This document shows positions 1-3,972 of a DNA stretch of 5,954 nucleotides, in pieces. The stretch is taken from the NCBI GenBank assembly GCA_026986455.1, contig JALSON010000001.1, positions 1 to 5,954 of the forward strand. Direction: 5' to 3'. Positions within the stretch are counted from its first letter, which is position 1; every line of letters begins with the position of its first letter. The translations under genes were made by a program, and so were the position numbers. The DNA is from Thermococcaceae archaeon. Its GTDB lineage: Archaea > Methanobacteriota_B > Thermococci > Thermococcales > Thermococcaceae. Below the pieces are notes generated by a model. The model had not been told where the DNA came from. It searched no databases and saw only the letters and a list, made by a program, of their open reading frames with translations.

Positions 1-149
1 CGAAGCGAAAACGAAAACCTCAACTCCTCCGCCCTCTTCCGCTCCGCCTCAAGCCACGCTACCACGTCCGCCACTGTGGGCCTTTCGGCCTGCTCCAACA
101 CCGCCCGCTCCCGAGCCACAAACTCCCAAAACCCGGCGACCTCACTCAT
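1..149 (-). CDS. Hypothetical protein, N-terminal part (runs off the left edge)
   Basis: The reading frame is open from an ATG at 149-147 to the window edge, giving 49 visible residues that begin MSEVAGFWEFVARER and continue with a Glu/Arg/Ala-rich stretch containing VADVVAWLEAERKRAEEL. This is probably amphipathic helix; no known domain is recognised. A strong Shine-Dalgarno sequence (GAGGAGGGAT) lies just upstream of the ATG. The start overlaps the end of the preceding gene by 8 nt (ATGAGTGA), so translation is probably coupled and this is the fourth gene of the operon promoted near 1230. The C terminus is unseen, so length and function cannot be judged. It uses many GCG, CGG and GTG codons, as do its operon neighbours. 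Confidence 0.75.
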   Translation of the reverse strand, partial: MSEVAGFWEFVARERAVLEQAERPTVADVVAWLEAERKRAEELRFSFSL

Positions 150-375
150 TTTTATCCCTCCTCAACCATACGCGGAACAGCTTGTAGCTCGATTCAACCG
201 AGCGAACAACGAAACCATCGCTCTGAAGCGATTCAACGGCCCTCAAGAACCCCTGAAAATCCTCCCAAGTTGCGGGAGTCGTCAGGCTAAGCACTACCGC
301 GCCCGGAACTTCCGAGGGCTTTGTAATCCGGACCCTCGAAAATACGGGCTCAGACTCGGGAAGCAACTCAGACAT
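142..375 (-). CDS. Small hypothetical protein, 77 aa, predicted alpha/beta
   Basis: Encodes 77 residues from MSELLPESEP to WLRRDKNE. From the sequence I expect a beta strand (GAVVLSLTT, about 26-34), a helix (WEDFQGFLRAVESLQ) and two strands (FVVRSVES, YKLFRVWLRR). This could be a small beta-alpha-beta-beta fold, but no family is recognised. Two in-frame ATGs are possible, at 381 and 375. The GGAGGTGA ribosome site (389-382) directly abuts the first and lies six bases before the second, a better distance. The ATG at 375 also gives an 8-nt overlap with the upstream gene (ATGTCTGA), the same arrangement seen at the next junction. I therefore chose 375. Its position between two regulators and an unknown protein suggests a plasmid-maintenance or regulatory accessory role, but nothing in the protein shows this. 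Confidence 0.72.
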   Translation of the reverse strand: MSELLPESEPVFSRVRITKPSEVPGAVVLSLTTPATWEDFQGFLRAVESLQSDGFVVRSVESSYKLFRVWLRRDKNE

Positions 376-946
376 CGGCATTCACCTCCAGCTTCTTAAC
401 CTTCCAGCCGAGGAGACCGACCTCATGCGAAGGCTCAAGGACGAGGCCGAGCTCCTTAGAAACGAAAACCTTACCCTCAAGCACAAACCAACGCTTCTGA
501 AACGCTTCCGCCTTCTTCATCAATGCCTCACCCTTCTCAGAATAGCCAAGCCTCCTAAACAGTTCGAGGAGCTTAAGCTCCGGGTACATTGAGAGGACCC
601 TCTGAACCTCATCACGAAGGTCGCGGGCCTCACGCTCACGGGCAGGAATCGCACCAGACTTCTCAAGCTCATTCTGAAGGCGCTCTACAAGACGCTTAAG
701 TTCCTCGTTTTCCTTTTTGAGTGCCTTTATCTCTTCGTCTTTTTCCGCAACTTTCCTCATCAGAATAGCTTTTTCTGCATTCTTTGACCTAAGGAGCATA
801 CCAACGTAAACACCAACTGGCAAGGTGCCCTTTTGTTCATAGAGCCTTTCCTTATCCTCTCTCTCCATCCAGAATGCAGTATATACCGGGTCATCGAATA
901 CTGGTGGCCTTCCAGGCCCACTGCGGTTCTTGCGTTTCTGTGCCAT
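368..946 (-). CDS. Putative DNA-binding protein: AT-hook-like N terminus, RHH-like domain, leucine zipper (192 aa)
   Basis: This 192-aa protein has a basic N terminus with an AT-hook-like GPGRPP (residues 10-15). A segment resembling a ribbon-helix-helix unit follows (about 20-57: strand VYTAFWM, helix, turn TLPVGVY, helix). A coiled coil spans about 58-98, with hydrophobic 'a' positions V66, I73, V87 and L94, Asn at 'a' (N80), and L76, L83 and L90 at 'd'. The C-terminal half (100-192) is mixed helix and strand, ends in WKVKKLEV, and matches nothing I know. The predicted role is sequence-specific DNA binding as a dimer; the domain calls rest on motif reading only. A GTG at 955 is in frame, but it lies inside the GGTGGTGG ribosome site, so ATG 946 is preferred. 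The upstream gene shares the zipper pattern (ENE.LK..VERLQ), which suggests paralogy or heterodimerisation. RepA/ParG-like partition factors are an alternative. Confidence 0.78.
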   Translation of the reverse strand: MAQKRKNRSGPGRPPVFDDPVYTAFWMEREDKERLYEQKGTLPVGVYVGMLLRSKNAEKAILMRKVAEKDEEIKALKKENEELKRLVERLQNELEKSGAIPAREREARDLRDEVQRVLSMYPELKLLELFRRLGYSEKGEALMKKAEAFQKRWFVLEGKVFVSKELGLVLEPSHEVGLLGWKVKKLEVNADV

Positions 947-967
947 TCCCACCACCGAGTAAAAGAG

Positions 968-1177
968 TCAAACCTTCACCAGGGCCTGCAGGCGTTCAAC
1001 TTCTTTCTTCAGCTTCTCGTTCTCAGCCTTCAAGCGGACAAGCTCCTCGAGCTTGTCGTCCTTGGCCATGAGGTCCAGAAACTTCCAGCGCGGGAGATCT
1101 CCTCGCATTGTTTCGAGCTTTTCAAAGAGGCTATAAGGCACGTCCACAACCCACTTGACTTTGGGTTCTGCGACCAT
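968..1177 (-). CDS. Putative ribbon-helix-helix regulator with GCN4-like zipper (69 aa)
   Basis: First gene of the left operon, 69 aa. Residues 6-40 read as a ribbon-helix-helix unit: strand KVKWVVDVP, helix YSLFEKLETM, turn GDLPRW, helix KFLDLMAKD. Residues 43-69 form a clean heptad zipper with L46, N53, V60 and V67 at 'a' and L49, L56 and L63 at 'd'; a buried Asn at 'a' usually favours parallel dimers. RHH proteins bind DNA as dimers through the strand. The frame opens with GTG at 1186, but that codon sits inside the GGTGAT ribosome site (1187-1182), so the ATG at 1177 is the likely start. Four tandem ATACGTAT-like boxes lie between the TATA box and this start, so autorepression is a natural hypothesis. 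The RHH call comes from pattern and predicted secondary structure, not from a search. Confidence 0.75.
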   Translation of the reverse strand: MVAEPKVKWVVDVPYSLFEKLETMRGDLPRWKFLDLMAKDDKLEELVRLKAENEKLKKEVERLQALVKV

Positions 1178-1180
1178 CTT

Positions 1181-1187
1181 CATCACC
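1181..1187 (-). promoter_or_regulatory. Shine-Dalgarno site that decides the RHH gene start
   Basis: GGTGATG on the minus strand pairs with the archaeal 16S 3' end and overlaps the upstream in-frame GTG (1186-1184). It lies a few bases before ATG 1177. This excludes the longer reading that would begin at GTG. Confidence 0.65.
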
Positions 1188-1189
1188 TT

Positions 1190-1223
1190 ATACGTTTTAT
1201 TCGTATATACGTATGATACGTAT
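1190..1223 (-). promoter_or_regulatory. Candidate operator: four tandem 8-bp boxes (ATACGTAT type)
   Basis: On the plus strand the boxes are ATACGTTT (1190-1197), ATTCGTAT (1199-1206), ATACGTAT (1207-1214) and ATACGTAT (1216-1223). The last two are identical perfect palindromes. The central CGT recurs at intervals of 9, 8 and 9 bp. The array starts just downstream of the TATA box and covers the expected transcription start of the left operon, so a bound protein would block RNA polymerase. Ribbon-helix-helix repressors commonly bind arrays of short repeats, and the first gene of the operon looks like one. The pairing of protein and site is inference. Confidence 0.65.
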
Positions 1224-1225
1224 CC

Positions 1226-1238
1226 TTAAATAGTTTTC
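1226..1238 (-). promoter_or_regulatory. BRE/TATA promoter of the left operon
   Basis: Read on the minus strand, GAAAAC (1238-1233) is followed by TATTTAA (1232-1226), a plausible BRE plus TATA box. A start site about 25 nt downstream would fall near 1203, inside the candidate operator, giving a leader of about 26 nt before ATG 1177. Confidence 0.55.
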
Positions 1239-1324
1239 TGTTCATAGTTGTTCATTTTGACTAGGTTTGTGTTTGTAGATTCAGAAAACAGTGTTTATTA
1301 CTCGGCAGTCGAGAAAAGAGCACG

Positions 1325-1348
1325 AATTTAATTTTATAAAATTAAATT
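1325..1348. repeat. Perfect 24-bp AT-only palindrome
   Basis: The arm AATTTAATTTTA (1325-1336) is followed without spacer by its exact reverse complement (1337-1348). It contains TTTATAAA at the centre, so it could serve as a TATA element in either direction, a protein-binding site, or an easily melted or cruciform-forming element. It lies in the gap between the RHH operon and the AbrB gene. Confidence 0.85.
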
Positions 1349-1374
1349 AGCTCAATCGGAGCAATATCCACCCC

Positions 1375-1390
1375 GTAAAAAGCCAAAACA
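1375..1390 (-). terminator. Possible T-rich terminator after the AbrB-like gene
   Basis: On the minus strand, TGTTTTGGCTTTTTAC lies about 70 nt past the AbrB stop codon. Oligo-T tracts end transcription in Thermococcales without needing a hairpin. The tract is short, so the call is weak. Confidence 0.3.
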
Positions 1391-1416
1391 CAATTTTTCT
1401 TTCTGCTTTCTACAAG

Positions 1417-1434
1417 AATTAAATAAATTAAATA
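1417..1434. repeat. Two adjacent 9-bp AT-only direct repeats
   Basis: AATTAAATA occurs at 1417-1425 and again at 1426-1434, followed by a partial third copy (AATTT, 1435-1439). They lie just downstream of the AbrB-like gene. They may be low-complexity sequence or part of an origin-like cluster with the nearby palindrome. Confidence 0.6.
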
Positions 1435-1456
1435 AATTTAAACTGGATATATTGAA

Positions 1457-1840
1457 TTAGAAAGAAAGAAGCTTTTTCTCTTCATCCTTTGTGAGAAGTT
1501 TGTATTTTGTGAGTGACAACTGTTTGATGAGTTCAGAACGGTCACCGAATAAGTCTTTTAACCGATATGCTTTAATCACTAATACCTCGACAATAGAGTC
1601 TTTTTTGATCCCCATTTGATCTCTTAACCCCTTAGGTATTGTGATATTGCCTTTATCAACAACTTTAGCGACAAACATGCCACGTGATACCCCGTCTCCT
1701 TGTTTGACCCTTATAATCAATTCTACATAGTCACCAACGTCGAGATTGTGATATAACCGTGTCCATAATGGGAATGTGAACTGACCACCACGAGTAACTT
1801 TCGCGTGGAATTTCGCTAGTGGTTCTTTGGTTTCTTTCAT
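1457..1840 (-). CDS. AbrB/SpoVT-type transcription regulator with two swapped-hairpin domains (127 aa)
   Basis: The protein carries two copies of the AbrB/SpoVT DNA-binding pattern. Repeat 1 (about 8-46) includes AKVTRGGQFTFPLWTRLYHN, LDVGDYVELIIRV; repeat 2 (about 54-92) includes AKVVDKGNITIPKGLRDQMG, IKKDSIVEVLVI. Such domains normally pair as a dimer of hairpins, so this chain may fold as an internal pseudo-dimer. A helical, charged tail (93-127) may mediate oligomerisation. The likely role is regulation of element genes through DNA binding. The ATG at 1840 has GGTGA at a good distance, and a TATA-like box lies about 50 bp upstream. Codons 6-13 (EPLAKFHA) lie in a 25-bp sequence repeated exactly at 2883-2907, inside a broken AbrB-like N terminus. 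An antitoxin of the AbrB class is possible, but no adjacent toxin is co-directed downstream. Confidence 0.88.
   Translation of the reverse strand: MKETKEPLAKFHAKVTRGGQFTFPLWTRLYHNLDVGDYVELIIRVKQGDGVSRGMFVAKVVDKGNITIPKGLRDQMGIKKDSIVEVLVIKAYRLKDLFGDRSELIKQLSLTKYKLLTKDEEKKLLSF
1801..1825. repeat. 25-bp exact direct repeat, copy 1 (inside the AbrB-like gene)
   Basis: Starts TCGCGTGGAATT and ends GCTAGTGGTTC; identical base for base to 2883-2907 in the same orientation. It codes for EPLAKFHA on the minus strand. The flanking bases differ on both sides (T against C, T against G), so the exact identity is limited to 25 bp. Confidence 0.95.
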
Positions 1841-1889
1841 TGGCTCACCTCGGGTTGGATTTTAGCGGTTGTTTACTGTTGGGTTTTGG

Positions 1890-1905
1890 GAATAAATAAG
1901 GTTTG
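1890..1905 (-). promoter_or_regulatory. BRE/TATA promoter of the AbrB-like gene
   Basis: On the minus strand CAAACC (1905-1900) precedes TTATTTATT (1899-1891). This is placed to start transcription about 25 nt before ATG 1840. No T-rich terminator separates the upstream cassette, so read-through may also feed this gene. Confidence 0.55.
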
Positions 1906-1943
1906 TCGTTTTGTAGGTTTTAGAATTGGATCCTTTCAAGTCA

Positions 1944-2456
1944 TCAAGGGATGTGCCGGGCGAGAAGTAGGGGTGTGATGTGTTTGGTTATTACGGCCTG
2001 CATTATTTCTGGTAGGCTCTGTTCTTTGCTTGGTATGGGCTGTGTGTGGCCTCTGCCGTGCATGTGGAGGGGCCAGGATTGGAATGTTGGTTCGTCGTGG
2101 AAGTTGTCCCATCCTACAATCTCGTGGCCGTGTGAGTCTCTTAAGTATGCTGAGAATTTGCGCTGGTAGATTGTTTTGTTGTTGCAGTCATGTTCTATGA
2201 AGCGGTCGATGATGTAGAGGACGTGGCCGGTTGTGAAGGTTATTCTGGCCTGGTACTCTAAGTTGTCGTCGGGTGTGGCCGGTGGGCGGGGTTTGAATTC
2301 TACCCTATCAATTATTTCGTAGCGGATTAGCCTGCGTTCGATGTTTTTGAGAAAAGTTGTGTTGCTCAGGAGGAGTTTGAAGGCTTTGTCCCGAGGAGGG
2401 AGGGCTTTTGAATGTTTATCTTCGAAAATAGCTACTACCAGGGGGATTCTGCTCAC
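1944..2456 (-). CDS. DUF6516 (TumE-type) toxin-like protein (170 aa)
   Basis: The C-terminal two-thirds matches what I remember of DUF6516/TumE-like proteins. It has strands YQARITFTTGHVLYIIDRFI (68-87), then a Tyr/Phe-Asp-Gly-like segment (YLRDSHGHEIV), then the signature GWDNFH (115-120), P123, W128 and HMH (131-133), and a helix with SLPEIMQAVI. In the family this is a 'WDNxxHHPE...FPHHxH' block ending in a conserved helix. Here the second His of the HH pair is Asp, and the first 65 residues are an extension beyond the usual 100-130 aa. The starting GTG is supported by GGAGG seven bases upstream and overlaps the preceding stop codon (GTGA), which implies tight co-translation. That tandem arrangement fits a toxin-antitoxin pair, but toxicity is inferred from family resemblance only. 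Confidence 0.7.
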   Translation of the reverse strand: MSRIPLVVAIFEDKHSKALPPRDKAFKLLLSNTTFLKNIERRLIRYEIIDRVEFKPRPPATPDDNLEYQARITFTTGHVLYIIDRFIEHDCNNKTIYQRKFSAYLRDSHGHEIVGWDNFHDEPTFQSWPLHMHGRGHTQPIPSKEQSLPEIMQAVITKHITPLLLARHIP

Positions 2457-2809
2457 AGACGGCCCTCCTTTCGCAGGAGTTCCTCATAGTGAATCCAGGT
2501 TTCGAGGATTATGCTGAGGTGGGGGTTGGTTTTGGCCAGTTCTTTGAGGTGTTCTTTGGAGCCGTATTCCTGCTGGTATTCCTGTATTATTTCCCTCATT
2601 TCTTGGAGCTGTTCTTCTTTTGTTGCCAGTGGGACGCCGAGGCCTTCGCTGACTTCTATTATTTCTTGAGGGGTGGTGAGTAGAAGGATCTCGCTTGCTG
2701 AGGCTTCGGCATCAGCTATTAAGGTTCTCATTAACTTATTGAGCTCCCTCTTGTCCATTCTGTGAATGGATTCTCGTAGGGGTTCTTCGGTCAAGAGTGT
2801 GGTTTGCAT
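2453..2809 (-). CDS. Putative partner (antitoxin candidate) of the DUF6516-like gene, helical, 118 aa
   Basis: The 118-aa product is almost entirely predicted helix: 9-43 (ESIHRMDKRELNKLMRTL and onward), 47-57, 64-83 and 85-114. It is acidic and Gln/Glu-rich and has no signal peptide or membrane segment. I see no clear helix-turn-helix, although EIIEVSEGLGVPLATKEEQ (49-67) might form one weakly. ATG 2809 follows GGTGA at a good distance. Its stop overlaps the GTG of the next gene by 4 nt. Position as first gene of a two-gene cassette suggests an antitoxin, since those often precede the toxin and autoregulate. A 21-bp imperfect palindrome over its TATA box could be the operator. No family is recognised. 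Confidence 0.75.
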   Translation of the reverse strand: MQTTLLTEEPLRESIHRMDKRELNKLMRTLIADAEASASEILLLTTPQEIIEVSEGLGVPLATKEEQLQEMREIIQEYQQEYGSKEHLKELAKTNPHLSIILETWIHYEELLRKEGRL

Positions 2810-2832
2810 GTTCTCACCTGTTGATGCTTTGG

Positions 2833-2853
2833 AAGTTAAATAATAAATAACTT
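2833..2853 (-). promoter_or_regulatory. Promoter of the two-gene cassette with a palindrome over the TATA box
   Basis: The 21-bp plus-strand segment begins AAGTTA and ends TAACTT, with perfect 6-bp arms, two mismatched pairs, and an AT core. On the minus strand it contains TTATTTATTATT, a TATA-like box about 25 nt before the expected start near 2820. A protein bound to the palindrome would compete with TBP, a usual mode of autoregulation. AT-rich DNA makes such symmetry fairly likely by chance. Confidence 0.5.
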
Positions 2854-2865
2854 ACGGAATTATTA

Positions 2866-2934
2866 CTATAGAAGCAGGTAACTCGCGTGGAATTTCGCTA
2901 GTGGTTCGATGATTTTAGCGGGCTGGTCTGGCAT
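2866..2934 (-). pseudogene. Broken N terminus of a second AbrB-like gene (22 codons)
   Basis: An ATG at 2934 with GGAGG upstream opens a frame MPDQPAKIIEPLAKFHASYL, then LL and a TAG at 2868-2866. Eight residues, EPLAKFHA, match residues 6-13 of the intact AbrB-like protein (1457-1840), and the matching DNA is identical for 25 bp. After the match, the base sequence of the intact gene (GCGAAAGTTAC) appears here as GCGAGTTAC, as if two bases were lost. Then all similarity ends at the promoter of the cassette. A TATA-like box lies upstream. It looks like the severed 5' end of an AbrB gene rather than a real small protein. Confidence 0.65.
2883..2907. repeat. 25-bp exact direct repeat, copy 2 (inside the broken AbrB remnant)
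   Basis: Identical to 1801-1825, same orientation, 1082 bp away. Together the two copies bracket the two-gene cassette, its promoter, and the promoter and first codons of the intact AbrB-like gene. Confidence 0.95.
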
Positions 2935-2955
2935 GGGGTGGCCTCCTTTGTAGTA

Positions 2956-2991
2956 TGTGGTGTTTTTTGTAATAAAGGTTTTGTGGTGTTT
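2956..2991 (-). promoter_or_regulatory. TATA-like box of the AbrB remnant between 10-bp direct repeats
   Basis: TGTGGTGTTT occurs on the plus strand at 2956-2965 and 2982-2991, 26 bp apart. Between them the minus strand reads AAACCTTTATTAC, a BRE/TATA-like sequence about 35-45 bp from ATG 2934. The repeats could be regulator sites framing the promoter; the remnant gene they would have controlled is broken. Confidence 0.4.
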
Positions 2992-3046
2992 GCTCCAGGA
3001 TTTTGTATGTTATTTTAGATTTTGATATTTTTTCCATCATTTTGCT

Positions 3047-3062
3047 GCGTAAGTTTAAAATA
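3047..3062 (+). promoter_or_regulatory. BRE/TATA promoter of the membrane-protein gene
   Basis: GCGTAAG is followed by TTTAAAATA. Initiation about 25 nt downstream would fall near 3083, leaving a leader of about 28 nt with a GGAGGAGGGC ribosome site (3095-3104) before ATG 3111. Confidence 0.55.
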
Positions 3063-3110
3063 CTTTGTAGTATATTTTATGTGACTAAAAGAGCGGAGGA
3101 GGGCCCTGTT

Positions 3111-3947
3111 ATGGCTGATATTCCTGAGCCGTACAAGAGGCTGGTTAGCTCTGATGAGGTTGAGGGTTTAAGGGATTTAACAAAACCTCGTCCGTTGAGG
3201 CCTAAGGGAGTTATTATTGGCGAGAAACGTGTTCGCCCTGGACATTTGTGGTTTGGGTTCGCGTTCTTTGCTTTTTTGTTGTTCTTGGGGGTTCTCCTTT
3301 TGATGTATCCACCATACTCCTCTCATGAAATCTCGATTCAAGGGACGTTAAGACCTCAGTATTATTATCACCCTTCATTCAACATGAGCAAAGGCGAAAA
3401 GTTGATTATCCAAGGATATGTAAAAGGTGGCAATGATGATATTTGGATTTATATTAAATCAGGTTCGAAGACAGTTAAAAGTTTTGGGAAGGTTGAGAGT
3501 CCGATTGAGTTGAGCTTCACAGCTCCAGATGATGGGATTTACACTCTGTACATAGACAATAGTATCAGTTTAGTAACTTCGAAGTATGTGGATTTGAAGA
3601 TTATTCATGAATATTATGATTATAGTTGGGGGGTTATTCTGTTCCTCTTGGGGGTAGGTTTTGTATTGTTTTTCTTATGGCGCTTAATTAAAGGGGCAAG
3701 GGTGCTGTTGGTAAAAGTTGGTGATGAAATTTATGAATTTATGTGGTCTAAAGTACGGGGGAATAAAGTTGGGGTTTGCGTGAAAATCAATGGTTATGAG
3801 TTGCCGAAAAAACTGATGCCGGGTGAGAAGTTCAAGATAGGTCCTAATGACGAGCATCTTCTTGAGATTGATTTATGGCATGGGAAGTGGTTTACTACTG
3901 GAATTTCCATCAAACTCGATGGCCGTGAGGTCGGCCGGTTGCCGTGA
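3111..3947 (+). CDS. Two-pass membrane protein with external beta-sandwich (GOLD-like) domain (278 aa)
   Basis: ATG 3111 has a strong GGAGGAGGGC site, whereas the frame upstream (to 3003) is probably leader. Residues 1-44 are a Pro/Arg-rich cytoplasmic tail. A membrane helix spans about 45-67 (HLWFGFAFFAFLLFLGVLLL). An outside domain of about 100 residues (68-168) alternates strands and contains KGEKLIIQGYV, DIWIYIKSG, LSFTAPDDGIYTLYIDN and VDLKII; this resembles the emp24/GOLD-like beta-sandwich pattern. A second helix spans about 172-193, followed by a cytoplasmic beta-rich domain (195-278) ending KLDGREVGRLP. No signal peptidase site is evident; the first helix anchors the protein. It is convergent with the ATPase operon, with 25 bp between stops. 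A role as envelope, vesicle or DNA-export component is possible, but the family is unknown to me. Confidence 0.85.
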   Translation: MADIPEPYKRLVSSDEVEGLRDLTKPRPLRPKGVIIGEKRVRPGHLWFGFAFFAFLLFLGVLLLMYPPYSSHEISIQGTLRPQYYYHPSFNMSKGEKLIIQGYVKGGNDDIWIYIKSGSKTVKSFGKVESPIELSFTAPDDGIYTLYIDNSISLVTSKYVDLKIIHEYYDYSWGVILFLLGVGFVLFFLWRLIKGARVLLVKVGDEIYEFMWSKVRGNKVGVCVKINGYELPKKLMPGEKFKIGPNDEHLLEIDLWHGKWFTTGISIKLDGREVGRLP

Positions 3948-3948
3948 G

Positions 3949-3961
3949 GTTTTCTTTTTAT
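3949..3961 (+). terminator. T-rich terminator after the membrane-protein gene
   Basis: GGTTTTCTTTTTAT follows the TGA within a few bases, a typical oligo-T archaeal terminator. It sits in the 25-bp gap to the end of the convergent operon. The minus strand has no matching T tract, so the opposing transcript may run into this gene. Confidence 0.55.
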
Positions 3962-3972
3962 AATAATGAAAG

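Larger units (their letters stand above)
1224..1456. other. AT-rich intergenic region, origin-like or regulatory
   Basis: Beyond the left-operon promoter, this stretch holds no open frame that I trust on either strand. It contains the 24-bp palindrome (1325-1348) and a small hairpin with GCTC/GAGC arms (1350-1353 and 1359-1362). A pair of 9-bp direct repeats AATTAAATA lies at 1417-1425 and 1426-1434. A distant inverted pair GTTTTCTG (1233-1240) and CAGAAAAC (1282-1289) is also present. Such clustering next to DNA-binding protein genes is what a plasmid origin or partition site might look like, but no replication protein is seen in the window. Ordinary promoter and terminator DNA is an alternative. 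Confidence 0.4.
2810..3110. other. Divergent intergenic region between the cassette and the membrane-protein gene
   Basis: This 301-bp stretch holds the cassette promoter (2833-2853), the broken AbrB N terminus (2866-2934) with its own promoter (2956-2991), and the plus-strand promoter near 3055. A frame upstream of 3111 is open to 3003 but lacks a ribosome site there, so it is leader rather than coding. Confidence 0.6.

Noticed and set aside
833..1216. Plus-strand open frame of 127 codons
   Set aside because: It lies opposite the two zipper-protein genes, has no ribosome site, and its Leu/His-rich product is the usual reflection of Lys/Glu/Leu-rich coiled coils on the other strand.
1190..1223. 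Tandem boxes read as a CRISPR-like or iteron array
   Set aside because: Units of 8 bp with 0-1 bp spacing are far too short for CRISPR. Iterons remain possible, but the position between TATA box and start codon favours an operator.
1325..1348. The 24-bp palindrome as a factor-independent terminator
   Set aside because: It has no G+C stem and no following clean T tract in either direction, so a terminator hairpin is unlikely.
1951..2169. Plus-strand open frame of 72 codons opposite the DUF6516-like gene
   Set aside because: No Shine-Dalgarno site, Cys/Trp-rich low-likelihood product, and complete overlap with a gene with a recognisable conserved block.
2489..2683. Plus-strand open frame with Phe-rich product
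   Set aside because: Antisense to the helical 118-aa gene; the Phe runs mirror Glu/Lys codons on the coding strand and are not a membrane protein.
1801..2907. The 25-bp repeats as insertion-sequence target duplications or ends
   Set aside because: No transposase lies between them, no terminal inverted repeats were seen, and 25 bp is long for a target duplication; homologous recombination or a gene-level insertion fits better.
3003..3110. N-terminal extension of the membrane protein from 3003
   Set aside because: The extra 36 codons cover the TATA box and predicted transcription start and lack a ribosome site, while ATG 3111 has a strong one.
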